A stretch of DNA of 64,000 bases from Glandiceps talaboti. Lineage: Eukaryota; Hemichordata; Enteropneusta; Spengelidae. A program made the position numbers and the translations under genes. The stretch's first letter is position 1. Each line of letters begins with the position of its first letter. The notes beneath the pieces were generated by a model. The model saw only the letters and a list, made by a program, of their open reading frames with translations. It had not been told where the DNA came from and ran no database searches. The stretch lies in contig NC_135549.1 of assembly GCF_964340395.1 (NCBI RefSeq), forward strand, positions 33,895,832-33,959,831, in the 5' to 3' direction. This document shows, one piece after another, positions 50,786 through 61,690 of the stretch.

Positions 50786-51469
50786 TTAAAATACTTTTAA
50801 ATCTATAAGAATCATACGTTTTAAAAGTATTGTTTTAATATCTAAAAACTTTAACCCTTGTGTTGTTGCATATAACACTTCATTTTCTTTTAACGCTTCT
50901 GCTAATTTAGATGACACTTTATTTTCTGTAAAAGTAACATTAATATTCTCGTTATCAATATGAATTTCAATAGTTAATAATGTACGTCGGTCACACTTTA
51001 TTGAAAGTCCATCTAAAAAAATAGTATCGTATTCACCCTCAGTATTTAATTTAATACATTTAATAATAATAGTACCACTGGTTACTTTCTTTATATTGTC
51101 CGTCATCACATCACTAGCACTAGACAATTTTAGTTTAGCCCCATCAATAGGTTTCAAACCGAGTACATTAAACTGCGCATCATAAAATAAGTTAATATTT
51201 CCTTCTTGAAGATAATAATTACAATACCATTCCCCTGAATTCATAATTTTATGAAAAGTATTGTCATTTTTTACTATTGTTGTTGTAGTATCCAATTTTA
51301 AATGCAGCTTGGGATTCAGAAGGTCTAACAGGTCTAGTCTAGGATCTGGTTCCGGTAAATAGTGTCTGATATCAGTTAAACTAAATGTCTTATCATTGTT
51401 ATTATAAACTAACACATAAGGAACTCGATCAGTTAAACCATGATCAATAGTTAATGGTTTTTCAAGCAT
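50786..51469 (-). CDS. Uncharacterised 227-residue Polinton protein, beta-rich
   Basis: Complete open frame with regular hydrophobic alternation (GTIIIKCIKLNTEGEYDTIF; LTIEIHIDNENINVTFTEN), suggesting a beta-sheet protein. The N-terminus (RVPYVLVYNNNDKTFSLTD) and LLDLLNPKLHLKLD follow. No signal peptide or membrane helix. It may be a virion surface or fibre-like protein, but this is inference from composition and position. The ATG overlaps the end of a possible extension of the 94-residue gene upstream. Confidence 0.6.
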   Translation of the reverse strand: MLEKPLTIDHGLTDRVPYVLVYNNNDKTFSLTDIRHYLPEPDPRLDLLDLLNPKLHLKLDTTTTIVKNDNTFHKIMNSGEWYCNYYLQEGNINLFYDAQFNVLGLKPIDGAKLKLSSASDVMTDNIKKVTSGTIIIKCIKLNTEGEYDTIFLDGLSIKCDRRTLLTIEIHIDNENINVTFTENKVSSKLAEALKENEVLYATTQGLKFLDIKTILLKRMILIDLKVF

Positions 51470-51491
51470 TTCAACAAAATCTCATGGTAAT

Positions 51492-51776
51492 TCAAAAGCA
51501 TAGAACGTAGCATCTCTGTTGCTGTACGTGGTGTTTTGTTACTCTATATTCTTCGATTGTCTCATCTACATCATATAGGTCTACTAAATTATTAGTATGC
51601 TCGTGTGATTGAACTGCCGCTCGTTCTAAATTAAATATTTTAGATTCATTTTTCCATCTTAAGACAAAATCTTTATTATTTTGTCGTCCGGATAAATTCG
51701 ATGTGAAAACATCTTTAAGATCATTAAGTGTATATCCTTGAGGTGTTATCATACTTAGTCCAAAATTTGATGGCAT
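51492..51776 (-). CDS. Uncharacterised 94-residue Polinton protein, possibly frameshifted
   Basis: Starts MPSNFGLSMITPQGYTLNDL at the first ATG left of an AT spacer. After about residue 80 the sequence turns His/Gln/Cys-rich. A different frame from about 51535 down to 51462 is coding-like (TPRTATEMLRSMLLNYHEIL) and ends just inside the next gene, so a frameshift near 51535 is likely. Family not recognised. Confidence 0.5.
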   Translation of the reverse strand: MPSNFGLSMITPQGYTLNDLKDVFTSNLSGRQNNKDFVLRWKNESKIFNLERAAVQSHEHTNNLVDLYDVDETIEEYRVTKHHVQQQRCYVLCF

Positions 51777-51840
51777 ATTATATATATTTATTATTTCGTA
51801 TTTTGTATATAATAATAATATACTATAATATTAAAAAACA
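51777..51840. promoter_or_regulatory. Divergent promoter region
   Basis: 64 bp, almost only A and T (TATATATTTATTATTT; TATATAATAATAATATACTA), between a minus-strand start (51776) and the plus-strand penton-like start (51841). It must hold both start regions. Confidence 0.5.
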
Positions 51841-52504
51841 ATGAAGTTGTATATAAACGAAAAATCTAATGATATTACTATCAGTTTTACAGAAACGTTG
51901 ACTGGTTATTCACAGATACGATTGTTGGAGTGTAAACTATATAATTCCTGGTATAATATTACGAAAGAAAACAATGAAATTGCCTTTACCGCTAACCTCA
52001 AAACGTCAGTTAAAAAAGTAGAACCAGGTAATTACAATGTAGAAACATTATCACTAGCGATTGGTAGATCAAAATTGATTAATTTTAAGAGAATTTTACC
52101 AACAGGAAAAACACAGATGATACTCGGTGATAACGTTAAAGTAGACTTTTCAAAACCTAAGAATTTTGCGAAAATACTTGGTTTTGAAGAGAAAGAATAT
52201 ATTTTGTCAGGTATTAGTCCAAACAAAGCAGATTTTCTTCCTGTGACTGAATACGTAGTTTACTGCGATATTATAGATACACCTACTAATTACATCAATG
52301 GGAAAAGGTCTAACTATTTACAAATTTTAACGATACAGGAAAATAAGGGTGAAATAACCTGTGACTTATTCATTTCCTGCTAATATTTCAGTACCCATCA
52401 AGAAAATGAATATAACTAATCTTCGAATTTGGATAACTAATCAAAATAATGAACCAATAGATTTTAATGGTTGGCCAATTTCATTTCAACTCGAGCTTAC
52501 TTAA
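51841..52504 (+). pseudogene. Penton-like minor capsid protein, frameshifted near its 3' end
   Basis: The first 180 codons include LTGYSQIRLLECKLYNSWYN, a signature of the single jelly-roll minor capsid (penton) proteins of Polintons as I know them, then GNYNVETLSLAI and VKVDFSKPKNFAKILGFEE. The frame ends at 52383, but another frame open from about 52370 to TAA at 52502-52504 carries the expected C-terminus (NITNLRIWITNQNNEPIDFN, then FQLEL). The shift lies between about 52320 and 52383. The protein would form the vertices of the particle. It is convergent with the polymerase gene, 43 bp apart. Confidence 0.75.
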
Positions 52505-52547
52505 AAGTTTACTTAAAGGTACTAAGTTACTTACAGTTACTTACAGT
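52505..52547. repeat. Short repeats between converging genes
   Basis: TTACTTAAAGGTACTAAG and TTACCTAAAGGTACTAAGG, with TTACTTACAG between, form tandem copies at the shared 3' end of the penton-like and polymerase genes (extending to about 52575). Confidence 0.6.
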
Positions 52548-55500
52548 TTACCTAAAGGTACTAAGGTTACCTAAATCAACGTGACCATATGCTAACGTGT
52601 TACGATGATCAAGAACATAACGTTTATCATTGAAGCAACTTAGAGAAGTCTTATTGATTTTATAACTACCGATCTGATGATTTATCGATCGTATAGTATT
52701 CATGGAATGTTTCATTTGTAAATTTTCAAAAAGTACAGTCTTATATTCCTCGTGAGTAATATTCTTTTTAATAACTATTTTTTTCATTCCTTTTGCTTTT
52801 CGAGTTGATGAAGTTTCTGTGATATAAGAATACATTTTACTTCGAAGTCCAATAAATTCAGTGATTGGTAAACCGGCACATTCATCTTTCATTTTACTGA
52901 TTATCTTTTTATTATAATCAAAATAGACTTTCAGATGAGTAATCACTATTATCGAACAGGTCTTTGTCTTGATAGAAATCTTTATAGGGATCAACGGCTT
53001 GAATTTCATACATTAATGAATCAGTATCTGTGAATAATAATTTTGCTTTTGAACCATATTTTTCTTTGATATATTTGTAATGAAAGTCATACATTAAAGT
53101 TTTGGACAAATCAAGAATACACATCCCAACATATAAAGGTTGATTTAAAGTTAATCTTTCCTTTTTATTTTCAACAGCAACCAATCCTTTAGTTATAATT
53201 TTTTTGCGTAACAAAAGTTGGTTTAGCTACTAATTTCTTGATTTGTTTTTCTGATGTACATAATTTTATATTACGATGCTTATGTACATTCATCATGGTT
53301 CGTCCAAATACAGAGTTATTCATTAACTTAGAGAAATCTTTTTCGAAGGCATTTTGAGCTTTTTTTCTTTTTTCCGTGTTAAATAAGATGTATTGTGACA
53401 TCCACTTTGATTGGTTAAACTCAATAGCTCTGTGGATTTTAGTGACTTTTAAACCGAGTGATAAATATTGTTTTAAGTTTTGGAAATGAAGTACGTAATT
53501 CCTTTTTGGTTTCAAAGTTGTAGTTAATTTCTCTATCTTTCCACATTTGATATTAAATAAGTCACGTATCTTTTTGTTATGTGGTGATAACATGTCTTCA
53601 GTAATACATAATCTCTCAGGTGCTAAAGGATAATCATTATGGAGATCATGTAACTCGCTAGGATATTCAAGATCAACTTCAAGGATTAATCCATGGTCAC
53701 TTTCATTGGTATTATTACTTAAAAAGTCACAGTCTTTACAGTCTTTACAGTTTAGCGAATCTACATCAACCCATTTAAATCCATCCATTGGTAAAGATTG
53801 AACCATTGCCCAACCATATAGATTATTTGCATCTAAATACATGATATATTTTGATTCCTGAGTAAGATCATAATCTTTCATGTATGGATTGTTTGCCTTT
53901 GCATGACCAGTGGATATATAAGAGATACCACCACGAAGACCTTTTTCTATGAAGAGATGCATATCTATATCCGTTAATAGTTCGAGATTAATTTTAGTCA
54001 TTTTTAAGCAGGCATCCCAAGATAATCCTGGAGCACTGAAGTAATGACAGGGATCGAGATTATAATATAGATTGCATGTCTTTTCAAATACATCAGTTAA
54101 TAATAATACATCAGTTTTAAGATATAAGTCATGATAATCACCCATGGTTTGCATATTAAAATATTTCCAAATATCTTGCGCATGCTTATAATCTTCATCA
54201 GTAATACCAGTCTCATTTAGAATAGAATAGAATGTTTCCTTTAGTGGAAGATTAACATCCTTGAATTTTTCGATGGAATCCATATAATCATAGGGATACA
54301 CACCCTTTCTCGTTAATAATTTTAAACTATAAGGAAATTCTTGTTTTGTGTATTTGAAATCACTCGTATTACTTACTAATTTTTCTAAAGAAGCATTTAG
54401 GAAATTTAAACTATCTATGAAGAATAAATGAGTACCAACCATTATAGCCATGAACTTTTCCATAGAATGTGGGATAATATTAATCTTTTCATCAAAATTT
54501 TCAAGGGTTTGTACGATGAAATGACTGTCATACCCCTTTAAGTTGTGGAATATAACGGGTATTTTCTTCGTTACTTGAAAATTGATATTACAGGATTCAT
54601 GTGCTGAACCACGGTATTTACCGGTAATATGACAATGATCACGGACTCGTATATCAGTTTTTTCGTATAATGTTTCACAAATATGACATTGCATTGCTTT
54701 TTGGAAACAATTTTCATCATTTTTACTCATATACAAAGGTTTATTAAAATATTGTTGTTTAATATTATTACAATAATCAACTTCCGATAACATCATTTCC
54801 ATAAATTTCTTAGCTGCATCTGGTCCTCTATAAATAACACTTTCTTTACTGAATGTGTCATCGTAACAACAAACAAGTTTATATCCAAAACTACATACTG
54901 AATACAGTATTATTGTTAGTAGTATTTACTTTTTCAGTTATCGATTCGAAATCTGCGTAAATAACAAATGGTGCATTTAATTGTTTTGGGTAATTTTTAA
55001 ATGATAACCATTTATATTCCTCAGTTGGCATTCGTATAGCTTGCGTCTTATTTATTTCAAAACAAATAGGAATGTGTTGATTTAAAATCTCTGCAGTTGT
55101 AAAATGCTGTAAACAATATCTACAAACATGTTTTCTTCCATTATAATTTGTTATACCATACATAAATCGATTAAAGTCTTTAATCCAAACATAATGTTTT
55201 TGATTATCACCATGAGTTAATAGTAGTAAATCAAGATGATCTTTACAGATAGTTTGTTTACTAACATAAATTGGATATGCTTTTTTATTGTTATACCCAA
55301 ATACAGAAATCGATAAATTATTTTGGTTTTCAATTTTAGGAATTTGTTTTATTGTTACTGGGAATGTTATTCCTTTATAATCTAAATCATCGATATGTTG
55401 TTTGTATCTAGATGGTCTATATTTATGATTTTCAACTGGAAATTTATATGCTAAATGACACCATCTAAAACATTCATTCTCATTATTTTGGATGTTAATG

Positions 55501-56216
55501 AGGCCTTTCTTTGGATTTTGTAGTTCTTTTGGTAATTTGATATATGAGTTATCTTGTAAAGGCTCGTATCTTAGAATACTTACATAAAAATTGAGAAGTG
55601 TTTTTATTTTCCAATTAGAACCTTCACGTAACCATTTAGCAATATGCTCAATTATTCTTTCTTAACTTACATTAATTTGTTCATCTATTTGGTCAGTATT
55701 TGTAATTACTAATGGTCTACTATTAAAATAACTATCATTTGTTATCTCTTCTATACTTGAGTTGTATTTAACAAATTTTATCTTCAAGGTTAATATTGGT
55801 TTTATTCCACCTTGATCTTCTAAATTTTGTTTTAAGATTTGTTTTATTAAGTATTTATTTTCACATAACTGTGAATGAGGTTCATTCTCAGTAATAACAA
55901 TTTCATACGACTTCACATATCCATTAAAAGCTCTCTCAAGTTCATGATATCTAGGTGGTATTAGAACGCCACCAACATGATGATAGCCTTTATTAATAAG
56001 AGTTTGATATGTATCATTACCTATTTTAATCATACGTTTGGTAATAGGATTAATGATATATTGTTCCGTTAATGGTCGAGGAAGATTATCAGGTACTGAC
56101 CAATCCAAAATATTCTTAGGTAAAGGTTGTAAATCGCCGTTCTGTATAAGTTTATTGTATACACGCCCACCAACTGTTATCATTCGCTTAGTGCGTGGGT
56201 TCAAAATTTTTATCAT
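52548..56216 (-). pseudogene. Protein-primed-type family B DNA polymerase, four breaks
   Basis: Replicates the element. Span about 1,220 codons from ATG 56216. N-terminus: two copies of an NPxTKRMIxxG motif (residues 6 and 57). Then a Polinton-type N-terminal region and a Cys/His finger (HVCRYCLQHF near 55130). Exo I is FVIYADFES (about 54945), Exo II FHNLKGYDSHF, Exo III YLKTD. A CHIC...DHCHITGKYRGSAH zinc motif resembles endonuclease VII. Palm motif A is YLDANNLYGWA, motif B MNNSVFGRTM, motif C FTDTDS (about 53020). The thumb ends NTLAYGHVDL. Breaks: in-frame TAA 55662-55664; frameshifts near 54895, in the A-run near 53208, and near 52930. All catalytic motifs are still readable. Identity is sure. 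Confidence 0.96.
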
Positions 56217-56259
56217 ATTGTATAATGAAAAAAGATTGAATATTCATATATAATATTCA

Positions 56260-56661
56260 TTAGTTCAATTGTTTTTTTCTTAACTTACAATTTTTCTTGT
56301 TATGTATATATAACGTAGGATAACTACCTAATTCTTTACCACAATCACAAAAATATCTCTTAGATTGTTTAACACAAGGTATACTTCTGTTAAAATGTAT
56401 CTTTAAATGACATTCGTATTTATATGCAAATTTACATTTATCACATACGAATTCAGGAAAAACACGTTCGCATGTTAGACATGCATCAGGATATTCACAT
56501 TTATTACTCTCACAGGAGTGTTTTATATTTATATGTTTGATAAAATTATGTTTATGTCTAAAACGTTTATTGCATTTGTCACATTTGAATTCTGGTGCCG
56601 ACCTACCACAAGTGGGGCAGTTCTCTCGTATTGTAATGTATCGCTTGGTATTAGGATCCAT
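56260..56661 (-). CDS. C2H2 zinc-finger protein at the right end
   Basis: 133 residues. It starts MDPNTKRYITI, like the NPxTKRMI motif at the start of the polymerase. Zinc sites: CPTCGRSAPEFKCDKCNKRF with HKHNFIKHINIKH; CLTCERVFPEFVCDKCKFAY with HLKIHF; CDCGKELG with YIHNKKNC. So three Cys/His fingers, the first two preceded by a CxxC pair. Probably binds DNA or acts as a regulator; inference. It is complete, 43 bp upstream of the polymerase start, and its ATG is 10 bp from the inner edge of the right TIR, so the TIR probably drives both genes. Confidence 0.85.
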   Translation of the reverse strand: MDPNTKRYITIRENCPTCGRSAPEFKCDKCNKRFRHKHNFIKHINIKHSCESNKCEYPDACLTCERVFPEFVCDKCKFAYKYECHLKIHFNRSIPCVKQSKRYFCDCGKELGSYPTLYIHNKKNCKLRKKQLN

Positions 56662-56670
56662 TAATATTCA

Positions 56671-57448
56671 TATATACCATCTCTTTGCATTTGTTTAATT
56701 GAGCGCATTGACCTTGTAACAAGTTGTAAACAGTATGTAACAATCTGTAACAGTCAACTGACCTTAGTAACCTGACCTTGTAACCTAGACATTCCTGAAG
56801 CTGCCCAAGGTAGTCATGCGTCACTGAGTCACTGTCAACTGACCTTGGTAACCTAGACATGCCTGAAGCTGCCTGAGGGGTAGTCACTGTGTCACTGAGT
56901 CATTGAAATGTTCAATTAGACAAATACAATAACACCATTATATGGGTCATAGTAGCGTAGCAGCGTGACGGGGGAAGTCAAGCGTAGCAGCATAGCAGCA
57001 TAGTAGCATAGTCGTATAGCAGCATGACGCTTCGTTGAATAAAATTATATACAAATTATATACAAATTATATATAAATTATATACTGAAATATGATCGAT
57101 TACTAAGGCTTAATTTACTTATAATAAGTTTAAACAGATAAGACAAATATTATCGATTACTAATGCTTATTTTGCCTTATAACAAGTGAAAAATGGGGTA
57201 TGTCGTTTCATTGAATACAAAGAATTGATTTTAATACAGATATAAGACTTAATTTACCTTATAACAAGTTTAAAACAGATATGTAAATTTTATTACAGAT
57301 ATAAGACTTAATTTACCTTATAACAGGTTAAAATTATATATATAAAAAAATTGATTTAATACAGATATAAGACTTAATTTACCTTATAACAAGTGAAAAA
57401 TGGGGTATGTTGCTTAACTGGCCCAGAACTCCTATTTCATATACTACT
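56671..57448 (-). repeat. Right terminal inverted repeat of the Polinton
   Basis: About 778 bp, the reverse complement of 41308-42111. It carries the same spaced TTATAAGGTAAATTAAG-like motifs and the GCAGCTTCAGG duplicated block, with small length differences from the left copy. Confidence 0.93.
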
Positions 57449-57454
57449 TATATG
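57449..57454. repeat. Polinton target-site duplication, right copy (TATATG)
   Basis: Identical to 41302-41307, directly after the element's terminal ATACTACT. Confidence 0.93.
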
Positions 57455-57889
57455 TACCATACATAGCGCTATCAGAAATTAGTTTATGCTACGCTCTGTC
57501 ATCATTTGTAAAGACTAAGTTTTATAGAAACAGTTGTATTGACTGCTATAATTAGTATCCCACGGGTTTATGCACGAGACACGTTATGCACAAGATATGT
57601 GAGATACGTCAAAGAAATGACATGTTCCATGGATTCTAGATAAACATGTACAACTTAAGAAAACAAAAAATCACAAAAGTAATGCATTTTCTTAATAAAT
57701 AACAATTATTTATTATATTCATACGGTGTTATAGTAACATCGCTATAGCGAGACCTATACAATATGTTAACAATAATATCCTGTAGTTACAGTTGCAAAG
57801 TGTCAAAGATCATACACCATATGCGACATACATTTAAGTAAATGTCTAAGATTTGACGAATTGCGTATTGAGTTTACTCATTTTCAGTC

Positions 57890-57897
57890 ATGATGAC

Positions 57898-57933
<36 letters not shown>
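57890..57933. repeat. (GAT)n microsatellite
   Basis: GATGAT run with one GAC. Confidence 0.95.
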
Positions 57934-59389
57934 ATTGGTGGTGGTGATAATGTACTCGACAGTGGTTTGAACTGCTGAAAAACCAAGATCAGCGAGATGA
58001 TCTTCTTATTATCTAAAGAAGACATCTACTTAGACCCATCAGATAGAACCATCTAACAATAATCTAATAGGAAACTGTTACTTTACTATGGCTGGTGTAT
58101 AGAAATATACCTTTTTTCTCTGTATATACCATTGAATAATATGAAAGGAAAATGCCAAGGAGGTAATGGTAATTGTGATATTGACCACTGATTTTCATTG
58201 AAATATGCAAGATTATACGGAAATGCATAAGATTGTTTTGCCATCCTTTATATTGCTTTGGTATGTAATGGTAATGAAATAAAGCGACTGATTGGGATGT
58301 AAAGGTAATGAAATAAAGCAACTGATTTCATCAAAGGATTTAACACTTAGTTCAATTTAATAATAAATGTTCATCGTGTGTCTATTTAGCGTCATGCAAC
58401 TGATGATTTATGGAGGTGATGATGTAAAAGAAAACATTGAATTGTTGTTTTGATCACTAGAGACACGCAGTCCCCATTTAGCAGACTCAGAAGACTCTCC
58501 TCTTAAAAAGACTATTTCTGAAACAATAAATAATCAAACTGGGTAAACAACTCACAAACATTTATATTACCAACAAAACATGTTATCTTTTTTTCGAATA
58601 TCCTTGATAGTTCGGTGTAAAAATAATTATGTTGTTCCGATTACATTCAATTTTAGAATAGGTGGGGTAAGTAGATTTCATATGTGAGTGTCTAGTTCAG
58701 GTAGTTATGTTTTCCAATGTTTCCTATATGGTCTCTGTTATTGGTTTCTTCTCATCAGATGTACAACCATTACAGATTGGAAGAAGTTTTATATTGTCTT
58801 TTTAAGTTGATGTCAATTTCCGCATCCACTATTTCTTGCGAGACTTCACACGATTTTCGCGATTTTTTTCCTCGAGTACTGCGTGAAAACCTAGGTGGGG
58901 TTGGGTAACCGGAACCACACAATCTTTTTTATAAGCCCTTATTGACTATAGACTATACAATGTACAGTATACATTGTGTATTCCAATTTGTCACATCATG
59001 TGATGATTTTATGATATGATACATCCATCTGAGCAATAAATGCATTTGGTTTATTTACCTTCTCTGACTCATTGAAATAATCAATTATGTCAAGTTGACG
59101 TGGTCGGTTCACTTTCACCATCTCTCTAGGCAAATATACTGTCGCGCATGTGTACACAACGTAAGGAGACCAACTCCTCAATTGAGTTGAAAGATAACAT
59201 TGTCCAAAACTTTTGGTGCAGTACTAAGTTTAAATTTATTTGTAGAGATCATTAACGTGCCCCCACGAACCAAGTGTCAAAAAATGGAGACGTGCATTCT
59301 CGTGTACACGCCCTTACTATGAGTCACGCTGTAATACCATTTTCTAACTTTCTAACCCTTACCATATACAGGAATTGGTGATTGATTGA

Positions 59390-59391
<2 letters not shown>

Positions 59392-59440
<49 letters not shown>
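59392..59440. repeat. (GT)n microsatellite
   Basis: Uninterrupted GT dinucleotides. Confidence 0.95.
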
Positions 59441-59441
<1 letters not shown>

Positions 59442-61239
59442 TAGCTTGTTGCTTGGATAGCTTTTTTAATTTTCAGACAACCGAAGTGTTACAACAATGC
59501 TAACACTCTTTGCGATTAAGTCACTGCATGGCGTGGTTGGTTATTTGCAGGTGTTTAAAGTAAATCGTTTATGCAAGCTGGGAAAGCACAATGTTAAATA
59601 TAACGGTAGGTTAGATTCCACCAAAATAACTTTGGTAACCACCCACCCATCTATTTACCTTATTGCGTGAAAAAAGACTATTAATCCATGCTGTATTTGT
59701 CTGGACTCTTGCCTGTATTCACCATGAATACTGGTGAGTACCAGCTGGTGAGTACATGTTTGATAAAGTATTTCTTTTGGAAATATATTCATGTATTTAC
59801 TTTTAAAGCACATGTGCTGATTTCATGCCCTTTCCTGTATTTACCATAGAGGTATGGTGTGTTGAATCAGGATTTTTGCTACGGGGATGTTGGGAGGGGG
59901 TGGGTGGGGTGAGGTGGATGGATGGAATGCTAGATCACATTATTGCCCTGAAAATGGTCTGTTAGTGCTTGACATTTCAAATGCAAGACATTAGGAAAGC
60001 ATAGTAGGAGGCATTCTCTGTGATGTATATTTTGACTTTCTTCATTATTCATTGATGAGATTGATTTATGTGTTACACTTATGTGTCATCAAACAATACA
60101 CACTCATACATTAACTCTCATATACCGACATAGTGCTGATAATTTTCTTTCATCAGATGAACTATGTCATTATTGTTCGTCGTGGGTAATCAAGCCCAAA
60201 CTAGTCACTTGTACAGCTTGAATCGGTTCACAATCAGTGATGAAATATGGACATAGACTTTGTTACAAAGAAGGTCTCATTAAACTCACACCAAACTCTA
60301 ATGACGTTATGATGGATTGTGATGCTTGAACTGTGTGTTTGTGTACAAAGGCATGACGTGATCATGGAAATATGACTTTTGAAACATAAATGATGTACCA
60401 GTATCAGTAAAATGAATCGTGACTTCAGAAAAATGACCCTTAATCTTAACTAAATAAAGACATCTTGGTTATTTCAGGTCATTACAAGTACACCATAACA
60501 TCGCACCATAGAGTGATGTAGATGTACCATAATGATAAAATATTCCTTATTGTTTCTATGCAGCGTGCGAAATTAACGCCGGTCCTTCGGCCCGAGACCA
60601 ACAGATTTCCGTTCGGACCGACGGTTTTTCAGAATTACAACAACGTATCGGTCCTTATGACCGATTGAAATTTGGAGTAAATAATAACATTTATTCAAAG
60701 ATATATCCAATTTCACCTACATGAATCTGATCTTGTGTTACCTATTTTACTCTCGACATCTCGTTCAAGTCAAGCGGCACAGAGCTAGCTCGCTACGTGT
60801 TGTTGCCAATGTTGATATCATGTCTACATGACGTAGCATGCAGCGTCTAATCATCTGCGTCTTAGACATTCAGACTCATTTTACGCATTCAGCGCATACG
60901 TCTTTTTCCGCCATGATATCGTACTCATTTAATCATTGTTGTAAAGTTTACTGCTCGAAGTGTATGAAACTTTTAACGTGTTTGAGACAGTTCCACGTTG
61001 AATTTATAAAGTATGTGGCGATATTTAGAAGGCGGCAATGAGCTTCCGAAGAAAAAGACGAAACATACACTGTTTTTTAAAGGCTGGTATAGCCGGTAAA
61101 TGTTATTGGGTTTCCCGATCAATTTACCGGAGTTCCCCATGTCTGTTGCCGCGATCGAAAATGGCGTTTTAACTGATAAAGAAGGCAGGTACACTTCGTA
61201 AGATATCTCCAGTACGATAGTTTTTTTTTGTAAAAACAG

Positions 61240-61690
61240 TAAAAAAAATGCGTAGTCTGATTGCTTTCAATTTGATGCATATGATAATGTACGTCCTGTC
61301 ATGTTGTAATCAACGTGTAGACTTAGAAATGTTGCATTTTTGTTGCCATTGTTGTATCTGGAAAATTACTGCATCATGCCAAACACGGGTACATAGTGGA
61401 TGACACATTATAGTACAGTTACCATATCACGTTCCCACGTCAAAAAAACTCGCACTTTAAGACATGTTTAGCCATTCTCTTCATCATGGTCAGATTTCTT
61501 ACACAAACAGTCAGAGACGATACTCAATACACCACGGTAGGGTATACGGGTAGGGCTTTATGGGGGCTTCATTACATATGTAAAGACCGAAGGAAGACGA
61601 AACCGCCCCGTGTCACTGAGTGGATGGAAATTGAAATAAAGCAAATACACAGTTTTCAAGAGGGATAGTTACGCGATAAAACTTTCTGCT
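61240..61690 (+). repeat. Dispersed repeat family C, copy 2
   Basis: Collinear with 19260-19790 (see that entry). A 60-codon open frame inside it (61486-61668) has no counterpart in the other copy and is not accepted as a gene. Confidence 0.7.

Larger units (their letters stand above)
41308..57448. mobile_element. Polinton/Maverick self-synthesising DNA transposon, 16,141 bp
   Basis: Bounded by perfect 6-bp duplications and by inverted repeats starting AGTAGTATATAAAATAGG. It encodes a protein-primed-type DNA polymerase B, a retrovirus-like integrase, a C2H2 protein, a penton-like protein and other presumed virion proteins. 6-bp duplications, AG...CT ends and the PolB plus integrase pair are diagnostic for Polintons. 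A packaging ATPase (Walker A/B) and an adenain-like protease, usual in this class, are not seen. Polymerase, integrase and structural genes are broken, so the copy is presumably dead unless the assembly has errors. Confidence 0.96.
57455..61239. other. No gene; simple repeats only
   Basis: Contains a (GAT)n tract at 57890-57933, a 34-bp direct repeat with GTAATGAAATAAAGC at 58259-58327, and a (GT)n tract at 59392-59440. A GC-richer patch with CGGTCCTTATGACC at about 60570-60665 shares that short motif with 62264. No gene supported. Confidence 0.4.

Noticed and set aside
42871-55664. TAA reassigned to a sense codon (in-frame TAAs at 42871, 45789, 55662)
   Set aside because: Other genes in the element end normally at TAA, the host GPCR uses the standard code, and frameshifts occur too.
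55655-55675. GTAAGT at the polymerase stop as an intron donor
   Set aside because: The frame resumes immediately after the TAA with polymerase-like sequence, and no acceptor fits; a nonsense mutation is simpler.
56651-56887. 78-codon open frame inside the right TIR
   Set aside because: Not open at the mirrored place in the left TIR and made of TIR repeat sequence.
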